Shown one piece after another: positions 17,134 through 24,435 of a DNA stretch of 41,405 bases. Every line of letters begins with the position of its first letter. Position 1 is the stretch's first letter. The notes under the pieces were generated by a model. It searched no databases and had not been told where the DNA came from. It saw nothing but the letters and a program-made list of their open reading frames with translations. Where the stretch lies: positions 1-41,405 of the forward strand of contig CAZXVW010000012.1 of NCBI GenBank assembly GCA_964644025.1, given 5' to 3'. The DNA is from CAZXVW01 sp964644025 (GTDB lineage Bacteria > Acidobacteriota > Terriglobia > Bryobacterales > Bryobacteraceae). The translations under genes were made by a program, and so were the position numbers.

Positions 17134-17233
17134 TCATGCTCTCCCGTGCAGCCGCATCACCAGAAACTGTTGTTCGTCCCTGCAATCGTAGCCCCAATAC
17201 CAAGTCTTTAATTCTAAAGCAGATTCCGCCTAA

Positions 17234-17259
17234 ATAGTGTTGCAAATCTACAACACTAT
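17234..17259. promoter_or_regulatory. perfect 9-bp inverted repeat between lpxC and polA (operator-like)
   Basis: ATAGTGTTG (17234-17242) and CAACACTAT (17251-17259) are exact reverse complements separated by 8 bases, in an AT-rich island (about 17195-17262) inside GC-rich surroundings. The repeat lies about 100 bp upstream of lpxC and about 120 bp upstream of polA. On the minus strand a TAGAAT-like -10 follows it within about 35 bp. No T-tract follows, so an operator is more likely than a terminator. The regulator is unknown. Confidence 0.5.
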
Positions 17260-17379
17260 ACCGTTGCCGGTGTGGCAGAACGACGATTTCCTGCTCCAGT
17301 CGGGCTTGCCGCTCGGCCTGTGAGCCTGGCGGTGGCGCCGCCCCGCGGCTTCTCCAGCAGCGCCCGAGCTGGGGTTATC

Positions 17380-19968
17380 ATGGGTGACATGCAGCGGCCG
17401 GGGTTGTTTCTCATCGACTCGTTCGGTTTCATCTTCCGCGCCTACCACGCCAGAGCCCGGAGCGGCGCGCCCCCCATGCGCACGAAAACGGGACTCTCCA
17501 CCGAGGCCGTTTACATTTTCCATAACATGGTGCGGAAGCTGATCACCACGTACTCCCCCGACTACGTCGCGGCTGTCTTCGAAAGCGAGGGGCCGACCTT
17601 CCGGGAACAGGAGTTTGCTGCCTACAAGGCAAACCGCCCCGAGATGCCCCCGGAGCTGGCCGAGCAAATCCCTTACGTGCGCCGCCTGTTGGAGGCCATG
17701 CGCATTCCCGTGCTCGAATACGAGGGGTTCGAGGCCGACGATGTAATCGGAACCATCGCGCGGCGGACCGCGGCCGGCGGCATCACCGTCACCATCGTCT
17801 CCAGTGACAAGGACATGCTCCAGTTGGTGGATGAGCGGATCTCGATGCTCGATCCCCGCAAGGACAATGTTTGCTACGATCCACAGAAAGTCGTTGAATT
17901 CATGGGAGTTGCTCCGTCGCAAGTGGCCGATCTGCTGGCGCTCAAAGGCGATGCGGTGGACAACATTCCCGGTGCACCGGGGATCGGCGAGAAAGGCGCG
18001 AAGCAATTAATCGCCCAGTTCAGCTCGGTGGAGGCCGCCATCGAACACGCCGGGGAAATCAAGCGGAAAACTTACCGTGAGAGCCTGCAGAACAACCGCG
18101 ATCAGATCCTCATGAGCAAGCGCCTGGCTACGATTGACACTTCAGTGCCCATCGAGTGGAACCTGCAGGAGCTGAAGGCGAAGGAGCCGGATCCGGTCGA
18201 ACTGGAGAAGCTGTACCGGGAACTGGAATTCTTCAGCCTGCTGAACCGTTCTCGCGGTCGGATGGGGGAGACCGAGGAGCGCCGCGATTACCGCGCGCTG
18301 GAAACCCGCTCCGAGATCCACTCCTTTCTGAATTCGATCCCCGCCACCGGGCCCGTGGCGGTTGCGGTGGCCTCGGCTGGGGAAGGAGAACTCCACCAGA
18401 CCGTTATCGGGCTTGCCTGCCGGATCGGCGAGGCCTACTCGATTGCCGGAGACCATGTTGAGGATCTGCGTCCCTTGCTGGAAGACCAGCGGCGGCCCAA
18501 GGCCGCGATGAACGTCAAGGCGCTGCTGGTGGAGCTGAACCGGCTAGGCCTGTGGGCGGAGGGATTCTCCGATGATCCCACCCTGTACGCCTTTCTGCTG
18601 ACGGCCGATCCGGCTTCCTGCACTCCCCGGGCGCTCGTCGAAAGGCGCCTCGGGCAAAGACCGGACGGGGGCGTCGAGCAACAGGCGGATTTCACGCTCC
18701 GGCTCACTGGCCCGTTGAGCGAGGAGGTGAATCAGCGGGGCCTGCGCCAGCTCTACGAGACGATTGACCTGCCGCTGGCGCCCGTGCTGGCGCGGATGGA
18801 AATCACCGGTATCCGGATTGAACCCGCTGCTCTCCAGGAGCTTTCCCGGCGCATGGACACCGAGATCAATCGCCTCACCGGGCAGATTCACGAACTCGCC
18901 GGCAGGTCGTTCAATATCAATTCCCCGCAGCAGTTGGCCACGGTACTGTACGAGGAACTCGGGCTGCCGGCCCCAGCCCGGTCGGGGAAGCGGAAAGGTT
19001 ACTCCACGGCCGCCGACGTGCTTGAGACGCTGGCCGGGGAGCACCCGATCGCCGGCCTCGTTCTCGAATACCGGCAACTGACAAAGTTGAAGGGAACGTA
19101 CGTGGATGCCCTGCCCGCGCTTATCAATCCCGAGACCGGACGCCTTCACACGACATTCCATCCCACCGGGGCCGCCACCGGACGGCTGTCCTCGTCGAAC
19201 CCGAACCTGCAGAATATCCCCATCCGCACCGAACTGGGTCGCGAGATCCGGGCCGCGTTCGTCCCGCGGCCCGCCTGGAAACTGATCGTGGCCGACTACT
19301 CCCAGATCGAGCTGCGGCTGCTGGCGCACATGTCCGGCGACCCGGTACTGCTAGACGCCTTCCGCCGCGGTGAGGACATTCACAGGCGAACCGCCGCGGA
19401 AGTGTTCGGGGTCCCGCCGCTCGCGGTGACGCCGGAGATGCGCCGGAACGCCAAGGCGGTCAACTTCGGCATCATCTACGGGCTGAGTTCGTTTGGCCTT
19501 TCCAACCAGCTCGGAATCTCGCGCGAGGAGGCCGAACGCTATATCCGGAGTTACTTCGAACGCTACCAGGGGGTTCGGGATTTCCTTGACGAGGCGATTG
19601 CCACCGTGCGCCGGACCGGGGTGACGCGAACCTTATTCGGGCGCGAGCGACCCATTCCCGACATCAACAGCCGCGATCCCAACGTTCGCGGCTTCGCGGA
19701 AAGAACCGCGGTCAACACGCCGCTGCAGGGCACGGCGGCCGACCTGATCAAGCTGGCCATGATCCACATCGACCGGGAGCTGATCCGCCTCGGTCTCCAG
19801 ACGAAGATGCTGCTGCAGGTCCACGACGAGCTGGTCTTTGAGGCGCCGCCGGAGGAGGCGGACCTGGCCATGAAAATGGTGAAGCACGAAATGGAGACGG
19901 TCCATTCTCTGGCCGTGCCACTGGTGGCGGAGGTCGGAATCGGGGATAATTGGCGGGATGCGAAATAG
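17380..19968 (+). CDS. polA: DNA polymerase I
   Basis: An 862-residue DNA polymerase I for primer removal and gap repair. Domains: 5'-3' exonuclease (about 1-290; GFEADDVIG, SSDKDMLQLVD, GDAVDNIPG plus helix-hairpin-helix GIGEKGAKQL), a 3'-5' exonuclease-like domain (about 315-475), and the polymerase (about 490-862) with motif A DYSQIELR (near 639), motif B RRNAKAVNFGIIYG (near 688) and motif C VHDEL (near 814). The proofreading domain has lost its carboxylates: the DxE position reads VAVAVAS, the second motif reads NVKALL, and the last reads QQADF instead of EDAD. It should therefore lack proofreading, as in Taq. I chose ATG 17380 (GGGG upstream); 17389 is possible, and the open frame back to 17272 looks untranslated. 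Its end overlaps the cyclophilin gene by 11 bp. Confidence 0.96.
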   Translation: MGDMQRPGLFLIDSFGFIFRAYHARARSGAPPMRTKTGLSTEAVYIFHNMVRKLITTYSPDYVAAVFESEGPTFREQEFAAYKANRPEMPPELAEQIPYVRRLLEAMRIPVLEYEGFEADDVIGTIARRTAAGGITVTIVSSDKDMLQLVDERISMLDPRKDNVCYDPQKVVEFMGVAPSQVADLLALKGDAVDNIPGAPGIGEKGAKQLIAQFSSVEAAIEHAGEIKRKTYRESLQNNRDQILMSKRLATIDTSVPIEWNLQELKAKEPDPVELEKLYRELEFFSLLNRSRGRMGETEERRDYRALETRSEIHSFLNSIPATGPVAVAVASAGEGELHQTVIGLACRIGEAYSIAGDHVEDLRPLLEDQRRPKAAMNVKALLVELNRLGLWAEGFSDDPTLYAFLLTADPASCTPRALVERRLGQRPDGGVEQQADFTLRLTGPLSEEVNQRGLRQLYETIDLPLAPVLARMEITGIRIEPAALQELSRRMDTEINRLTGQIHELAGRSFNINSPQQLATVLYEELGLPAPARSGKRKGYSTAADVLETLAGEHPIAGLVLEYRQLTKLKGTYVDALPALINPETGRLHTTFHPTGAATGRLSSSNPNLQNIPIRTELGREIRAAFVPRPAWKLIVADYSQIELRLLAHMSGDPVLLDAFRRGEDIHRRTAAEVFGVPPLAVTPEMRRNAKAVNFGIIYGLSSFGLSNQLGISREEAERYIRSYFERYQGVRDFLDEAIATVRRTGVTRTLFGRERPIPDINSRDPNVRGFAERTAVNTPLQGTAADLIKLAMIHIDRELIRLGLQTKMLLQVHDELVFEAPPEEADLAMKMVKHEMETVHSLAVPLVAEVGIGDNWRDAK

Positions 19969-20635
19969 ATTGCTCGGTGTCAGCTTTCTGCTGCTCGGTA
20001 GCGCCTTGATCCTCGGCTGCTCTCCGCAGGGAAAACAGCAGGCGGCCAAGACTCCGCCACCGAAACCGGAGAAACCGCCGGCCGTCTATCGAGTGAAGTT
20101 CGAGACGACGAAGGGCGATTTCATCGTCGAAGTCCACCAGGAGTGGGCTCCCCGCGGGGCTGACCATTTCTTTGAGCTGGTCCAGAACTGTTTCTACGAC
20201 GGTGCGAGATTCTTCCGCGTCATCCGCCGCTACATTGTTCAGTTCGGCATCAATGGCGATCCGAAGATTCAGCGGCTCTGGGGGCGGATGCAGATCCGCG
20301 ACGATCCCGTGAAGAAGAGCAACCAGCGCGGCTTCCTCAGCTATGCCAAGCTGGGGCCGAACAGCCGCACCACGCAAGTCTTCATCAACCTCAGGGATAA
20401 CTCCAGCCTCGACAAGCAGGGTTTTGCGCCCTTCGGCAAGGTGGTCGAAGGCATGGATGTGGTGGAGCGATTATGGAGTTCCTATGGGGAAGTGGCGCCC
20501 CGCGGCACCGGCCCTGATCCCACCAAGATCGAGCTGGAGGGCAATGATTACCTGGACCGGAAGTTCCCGCGGCTGGACTCCATCATTCGCGCCACCGTCG
20601 TTCATGAGCCCCCCGCGCCGGCGCCCGCTTCCTAG
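19958..20635 (+). CDS. cyclophilin-type peptidyl-prolyl isomerase lipoprotein
   Basis: A 225-residue exported protein. Residues 1-21 form a lipoprotein signal peptide with lipobox LILGC (Cys21), followed by a Pro/Lys linker and a cyclophilin domain (about 45-200). Recognisable blocks are FETTKGDFIVEVHQEWAP, FYDGARFFRVI with the catalytic-type Arg, and QVFINLRDNSSLDKQGFAPFGKV. It would catalyse prolyl cis-trans isomerisation during folding of envelope proteins. The end (APAPAS) is low complexity. It overlaps the end of polA by 11 bp and is probably translationally coupled to it; nothing suggests a functional link. It converges with the tyrosine phenol-lyase gene, 16 bp away. Confidence 0.9.
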   Translation: MRNRLLGVSFLLLGSALILGCSPQGKQQAAKTPPPKPEKPPAVYRVKFETTKGDFIVEVHQEWAPRGADHFFELVQNCFYDGARFFRVIRRYIVQFGINGDPKIQRLWGRMQIRDDPVKKSNQRGFLSYAKLGPNSRTTQVFINLRDNSSLDKQGFAPFGKVVEGMDVVERLWSSYGEVAPRGTGPDPTKIELEGNDYLDRKFPRLDSIIRATVVHEPPAPAPAS

Positions 20636-20651
20636 CCGGTCGCGGTTGCGA

Positions 20652-22055
20652 TCACAGCAACGCAAACCGCGCTTGGAAGAAGCGCAGGTAGCGCGGCTCA
20701 TACACCATGCGGAGCCCGCGGATTTTCTGCCGTTGCTCCCAGACGTAGTAAACCGATTCGGCAACCACATCCATGTGGGCCTGCGTGTAAACCCGGCGCG
20801 GGATCGCCAGCCGGACCAGTTCGAGTTTCGGCTTGTACTCCTTGCCCGTTTCCTTGTCGCGCCCTGCTGAGACGGCGCCGCGTTCCATGCCGCGGACGCC
20901 GGAGTCGACGTATAAGGCCGCCGTCAGCGCCTGGGCCGGATATTGCTCCTGCGGAATATGCGGCAGAATGGCCTTCGCGTTGAGGAAGACCCCGTGTCCT
21001 CCAATGGGCAGTACGATCGGGATTCCCCAGTCCCGCAACAGGTTGCCAACATAAAGTACTTGTCCGACCCGAGCCCGGATGTGATCGTCGTGCAGCGATT
21101 CTTCGATCCCGCGAGCCACCGCTTCCATGTCGCGTCCGGCCATGCCGCCGTAAGTGTGCAGGCCCTCGTAGACGACGACCATGTTGCGGGCTTGTTCGAA
21201 CGTTTCCTGGTCATTCAGCGCGAGGAAGCCGCCGATGTTCACCAGCGGATCCTTCTTCGCGCTCATCGTGCAGCCGTCGGTGAGCGAGCAGATCTGTTTC
21301 ACGATGGAAGCGATCGAGGCGTCCTGGTAGCCGGCCTCGCGCTGCTGGATGAAATAGGCGTTCTCGGCCACGCGGGTGGCGTCCAGGATCAGCCGGATGC
21401 CGTGACGCGCGGTCAGCTCCCGGACCTGGCGCAGGTTTTCGAGCGAAATCGGCTGGCCCCCGGCCATGTTCACGGTGGCGGCGATGCTCACGTAAGGAAT
21501 GCGCTTTTCGCCGTGTTTGCGGATCAGCGTTTCCAGTTTGTCCAGGTCCACGTTGCCCTTGAACGGATGCTCGCTGGCCGGATCATGCGCCTCCGGGATG
21601 ATGACGTCGGCGAACTGGCCGCCGGCCAGTTCCTGGTGCAGCCGGGTCGTGGTGAAGTACATGTTCCCCGGGATCACGTCGCCGGGCTGGATGAGAATCC
21701 GGCTGATGATGTGCTCGGCGCCCCGGCCCTGGTGCGTCGGCACCAGGAATTTATAGCCGTAATACTTCCGGACGTTCTCCTCCAGATGATAAAAGTTTCG
21801 ACTGCCGGCATAGGCCTCATCGCCGAGCATCATGCCGGCCCATTGCCAATCGCTCATCGCCGAGGTTCCCGAATCGGTGAGCAGGTCGATGTAGACGTCC
21901 TCGGAACGAAGCAGGAAGGTGTTGTAGCCGGCCTCGGCGATCGCCCGTTCGCGTTGCTCGCGGGTGGTGGTGTGCACCGGCTCCACCACCTTGATCCGGA
22001 ACGGTTCAGCCCAACTCCGTCGCGTCGGCTTCGGTTTGCGGGGTGTTGCGGACAT
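20652..22055 (-). CDS. tpl: tyrosine phenol-lyase (beta-tyrosinase)
   Basis: A 467-residue PLP enzyme of the beta-eliminating lyase family that splits L-tyrosine into phenol, pyruvate and ammonia. PLP-site residues are present: R111 in PTHQGRGAE, N196 in VNMAGG, D225 in ILDATR and Schiff-base K268 in SAKKD. The residues separating tyrosine phenol-lyase from tryptophanase are of the former type: GMERG with R392 (R381 in the Citrobacter enzyme, which holds the phenol hydroxyl; Ile in tryptophanase), F459 in LRFF (F448; His in tryptophanase) and FTTTR around T124. The ATG at 22055 has GAGAGG about nine bases upstream and lies 15 bp after the stop of the DUF1080 gene, so the two are probably one transcript. 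Substrate preference is inferred from these residues only. Confidence 0.92.
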   Translation of the reverse strand: MSATPRKPKPTRRSWAEPFRIKVVEPVHTTTREQRERAIAEAGYNTFLLRSEDVYIDLLTDSGTSAMSDWQWAGMMLGDEAYAGSRNFYHLEENVRKYYGYKFLVPTHQGRGAEHIISRILIQPGDVIPGNMYFTTTRLHQELAGGQFADVIIPEAHDPASEHPFKGNVDLDKLETLIRKHGEKRIPYVSIAATVNMAGGQPISLENLRQVRELTARHGIRLILDATRVAENAYFIQQREAGYQDASIASIVKQICSLTDGCTMSAKKDPLVNIGGFLALNDQETFEQARNMVVVYEGLHTYGGMAGRDMEAVARGIEESLHDDHIRARVGQVLYVGNLLRDWGIPIVLPIGGHGVFLNAKAILPHIPQEQYPAQALTAALYVDSGVRGMERGAVSAGRDKETGKEYKPKLELVRLAIPRRVYTQAHMDVVAESVYYVWEQRQKIRGLRMVYEPRYLRFFQARFALL

Positions 22056-22070
22056 GTTTTCGTACCTCTC

Positions 22071-22862
22071 TCAGCGGTGAATGATGGGCCGCAAGGGCCG
22101 CACGTAAATGTTGCGGTAGGCGACCGGTCCGTGGTCGCCCTGGAGCATGATCGGGTTGCGCGGCGCTTCGGGAATGCTCATGTGGGCGCGTGTCGGCCCT
22201 TCCACTTCAACGTCGCGTTGAATGGAAAGCCCGTTGTGCAGGACCCGAATGAAGCGGGCGTTCTCGATTTTCCTGCCGCCGGCGTCGAACCGCGGGGCGC
22301 GGAACCAGATGTGGTAGGACTGCCACTGGCCGGGCCGGCGGCAGGCGTTGCGTGACGGGGCCGATCCTCCGACGCCGTGGTTGTCGATCCAGCGGTGATA
22401 GATTCCGCCGCAGTCGGAACTCGTCAGCGGTTCGGTGGAATCCCAACTGTCGAAGATCTGGACTTCGTACAGCCCGTGCAGGTATACGCCGGAGTTGGAG
22501 CCCTTGGCCAGCATGAATTCCAGGTAGAGTTCCACGTCGCCGAATTTCTGGTCCGTGACCAGGTTTGCCGTGCGCCCGCGGGGGCCGTTGACGATCCGGT
22601 CTCCCGGCTCGGGGATTCCGCTGAGCAGCGTCGGCGCCAGCAGCCGCTCCCATCGCACCCCCTGCGTCGTGTACCATTCGCTCCGCCTGCCCTCTTGCGG
22701 GTGCCAGCCGGTCAGGTCGCGCCCGTTCAGCAGCGGCGTCCAGCCATCCTCGAGGAGAAACGGGGGATCGCCGTGCGCCTCTCCATCATTGAGCTGGGGC
22801 CGCTGCGGGGGCAGGGCCGCCAGGGAGAAAGCCGCGGCGAGCGCAAACAAGATTCGCTTCAT
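22071..22862 (-). CDS. exported DUF1080 protein (3-keto-disaccharide hydrolase-like)
   Basis: A 263-residue secreted protein with a short signal peptide (MKRILFALAAAFSLAALPP). The rest is a DUF1080 domain with a concanavalin-like jelly-roll: the opening WTPLLNGRDLTGW, the block VELYLEFMLAKGSNSGVYLHG, and the closing GPVAYRNIYVRPL are all family hallmarks. Some members hydrolyse 3-keto-disaccharides, and many sit with sugar isomerases or dehydrogenases. Here the neighbour is a tyrosine phenol-lyase 15 bp downstream, an unexpected partner, so the role is open. The start has no clear ribosome site. Family assignment is firm; the activity is not. Confidence 0.88.
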   Translation of the reverse strand: MKRILFALAAAFSLAALPPQRPQLNDGEAHGDPPFLLEDGWTPLLNGRDLTGWHPQEGRRSEWYTTQGVRWERLLAPTLLSGIPEPGDRIVNGPRGRTANLVTDQKFGDVELYLEFMLAKGSNSGVYLHGLYEVQIFDSWDSTEPLTSSDCGGIYHRWIDNHGVGGSAPSRNACRRPGQWQSYHIWFRAPRFDAGGRKIENARFIRVLHNGLSIQRDVEVEGPTRAHMSIPEAPRNPIMLQGDHGPVAYRNIYVRPLRPIIHR

Positions 22863-22909
22863 AAGAATGTTTTCCGGTCCTTGACAGCTCGCTCCAAGTA
22901 TATGCCGGG

Positions 22910-23065
22910 CTAGCGTTCCTTCTCAAACGCAATCCAGCTCTTTATCGCCAGCACGCCGAGAAAGATTAGCACGATGATGAGGAACGGACCCACCAGGACC
23001 GCCAGCGCGACCAATCCGAGCCCGCCATAGCAGGCCAGTGCGCCATAGAGCCGGTTCTTACTCAT
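22910..23065 (-). CDS. 51-residue membrane protein of unknown function
   Basis: A short reading frame starting MSKNRLYGAL. It has one long or two short hydrophobic helices (about residues 8-43, rich in Gly, Leu, Val and Ile) and a charged end IAFEKER. The frame stays open to 23323, but that upstream part has no coding character and lacks a ribosome site. It lies 47 bp before the DUF1080 gene on the same strand. It is supported mainly by its sensible membrane-protein composition; I do not recognise the family. Confidence 0.5.
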   Translation of the reverse strand: MSKNRLYGALACYGGLGLVALAVLVGPFLIIVLIFLGVLAIKSWIAFEKER

Positions 23066-23250
23066 CCGTGGTCTCACATTGTCGCAAGGATGGCGACGAG
23101 CGCCAACTGCGCCGGTGATGGGGACTCGTGCGCCGTCCGGACAGGTAAACACCTCATTCTGCACGGCCGGCCAGTCCGCTAGGTGCTTTCCGCCGCCGGT
23201 ATCGGGCAACATTAGTTCGGATGTAAGGTTTCCGGCGTATTCATGACGGG

Positions 23251-23278
23251 TCAAGGAAAGCGTCCAAACAGCCGATAT
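23251..23278 (+). promoter_or_regulatory. FliA/SigD-type promoter upstream of the sigma factor gene
   Basis: TCAA (23251-23254), 16 bases, then GCCGATAT (23271-23278). The published sigma-28 consensus is TAAA, about 15 bases, GCCGATAA/T; the -10 here is exact for the Bacillus SigD form and the -35 differs by one base. It points at the FliA-type gene with a leader of about 350 nt, which suggests autoregulation. One short motif can occur by chance. Confidence 0.45.
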
Positions 23279-23313
23279 AGGGACCTGAGGATGGGCCCCT
23301 AAACGTGGCTTAA

Positions 23314-23353
23314 GGCGTTTCAACTTGGAACGTGGGTTTCAGATTGAAACGCC
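23314..23353. promoter_or_regulatory. perfect 10-bp inverted repeat in the sigma factor leader
   Basis: GGCGTTTCAA (23314-23323) and TTGAAACGCC (23344-23353) are exact reverse complements with a 20-base spacer. The spacer contains TTGGAACG followed by TTTCA (23325-23341), which resembles a sigma54 -24/-12 element but has TC where GC is needed at -12. The repeat could be an operator for an enhancer-type regulator or an RNA hairpin in the leader. Confidence 0.4.
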
Positions 23354-23636
23354 GCGGGTGGAGGTCATGTTTCAGAACGGGAACTCAGCCGCGGCACGTC
23401 TGGCAGGCCCGGCTGGGGAGCCCGGCGTTGGGGAAGCTGGCGCTGTCCGGCGATGGTACTGATTTCATTTGCGGTTTTCCGTCCAGCGTCAGCCGGCGGC
23501 GCGCCGCCGCCCGGTCAGCCAACCGAGGAGATGCAATTGGTTTCCAGCGTGCACGGCTACAGGCGCCAGCCGGATGCGGATGGCAGCGGATTTCCGGCCG
23601 GTGGTGATTGCCGGCTGCCCGTGGAAGGACTTTGAA

Positions 23637-24398
23637 ATGCCAGCGAAGCAAATCTCGGAAGTTGAGGCGGAAAACACCAGCAGGAGGGACCGGGTCATCC
23701 TCGATCACTTGCCGTTAGTGAAAGCAATCGCGGTCCGCGTGCACGAGAACCTTCCCGTTCACGTGGATCTGGATGACCTGGTTCACGCCGGCATCCTTGG
23801 CCTTTTCGACGCCGTCACCAAGTACAACCCGGACAAGAAAGTCGCCTTCTCCAGCTACGCGAAGCACCGGATCAAGGGCGCCATTCTCGACAGTCTCCGC
23901 CAACTGGACTGGGCCTCACGCGATCTCCGGCGACGGCACAAGCAGGTAGAGGCAGCCAGCCGCTCGCTGGCGGCTACCTTGCACCGGACTCCCACCGAGG
24001 CTGAGATCGCCGAGAAGCTGGGCGTCGAACAGAGCCGATGGCGCCAGATGATGATCGATCTGCGCAACGTGGGCCTGATTTCCGCCTCCCGCCGTGGCAA
24101 CGACGGGGATGATCTTCCCCCTCCCGAGTTTCCGGGCAAACCGGACACGCAACCGGACCGGATGTGCGCCCGGCAGCAGCTCCGCTCGATGTTGCTGAGC
24201 GCGGTGCGGACGCTGCCGGAGCGTTACCAGAAAGTCGTCCTGCTGTATTACTCCAATGAGATGACGATGAAAGAGATCGGCGGCATTCTCGGCATCAACG
24301 AGAGCCGCGTCTCGCAAATCCACAAGTCCGCGCTCGAGAAGATGGCGGCCGTGCTGGAGTCCAACGGGATCCACTCGAGCAACGCGTTCGCCGAATAG
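23637..24398 (+). CDS. fliA: FliA/WhiG-family RNA polymerase sigma factor
   Basis: A 253-residue sigma factor of the sigma-28 group. Region 2 spans about 20-95 (LPLVKAIAVRVHENLPVHVDLDDLVHAG, then VAFSSYAKHRIKGAILD and DWASRDLRRR, a signature of FliA/WhiG), region 3 about 100-150 (LHRTPTEAEIAEKLGV), and region 4 about 195-245 with the helix-turn-helix MTMKEIGGILGINESRVSQIHKSAL. The start ATG at 23637 has GGAAGGA seven bases upstream. No flagellar, chemotaxis or anti-sigma (FlgM) gene is in the window, so its regulon may not be flagellar. A matching promoter motif lies 360 bp upstream. It converges with sppA. Confidence 0.93.
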   Translation: MPAKQISEVEAENTSRRDRVILDHLPLVKAIAVRVHENLPVHVDLDDLVHAGILGLFDAVTKYNPDKKVAFSSYAKHRIKGAILDSLRQLDWASRDLRRRHKQVEAASRSLAATLHRTPTEAEIAEKLGVEQSRWRQMMIDLRNVGLISASRRGNDGDDLPPPEFPGKPDTQPDRMCARQQLRSMLLSAVRTLPERYQKVVLLYYSNEMTMKEIGGILGINESRVSQIHKSALEKMAAVLESNGIHSSNAFAE

Positions 24399-24411
24399 GG
24401 CCGGTTTCGGC

Positions 24412-24429
24412 CTCCGGGCCCTGCCGGAG
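24412..24429. terminator. hairpin between converging fliA and sppA
   Basis: CTCCGG (24412-24417) and CCGGAG (24424-24429) form a 6-bp stem with a 6-nt loop in the 37-bp gap between the two convergent genes. A second short stem, GGCC/GGCC, overlaps just before it. There is no T-tract on either strand, so it is at best a weak bidirectional or Rho-assisted terminator. Confidence 0.3.
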
Positions 24430-24435
24430 CCGGGG

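Larger units (their letters stand above)
23066..23636. other. 571-bp intergenic region upstream of the sigma factor gene
   Basis: No gene is supported. On the plus strand it holds a FliA/SigD-type promoter motif (23251-23278), a perfect 10-bp inverted repeat (23314-23353) and a 16-bp palindrome CGGCGGCGCGCCGCCG (23494-23509). An in-frame extension of the sigma factor reaches back to 23469 but is Arg/Pro-rich and lacks a ribosome site, so I treat it as leader. Confidence 0.6.

Noticed and set aside
17272..17379. A 36-residue N-terminal extension of DNA polymerase I.
   Set aside because: Not conserved in the family; the 5'-nuclease domain begins directly after ATG 17380/17389.
20652..22055. 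Annotation as tryptophanase.
   Set aside because: The equivalents of R381 and F448 are of the tyrosine phenol-lyase type, and the GMERG and LRFF blocks match that enzyme.
23066..23323. An 86-residue N-terminal extension of the small membrane protein.
   Set aside because: Composition is not protein-like and the segment overlaps the promoter and repeat elements of the sigma factor region.
23469..23636. A 56-residue N-terminal extension of the sigma factor.
   Set aside because: Arg/Pro-rich without family similarity, while ATG 23637 has a well-placed GGAAGGA.
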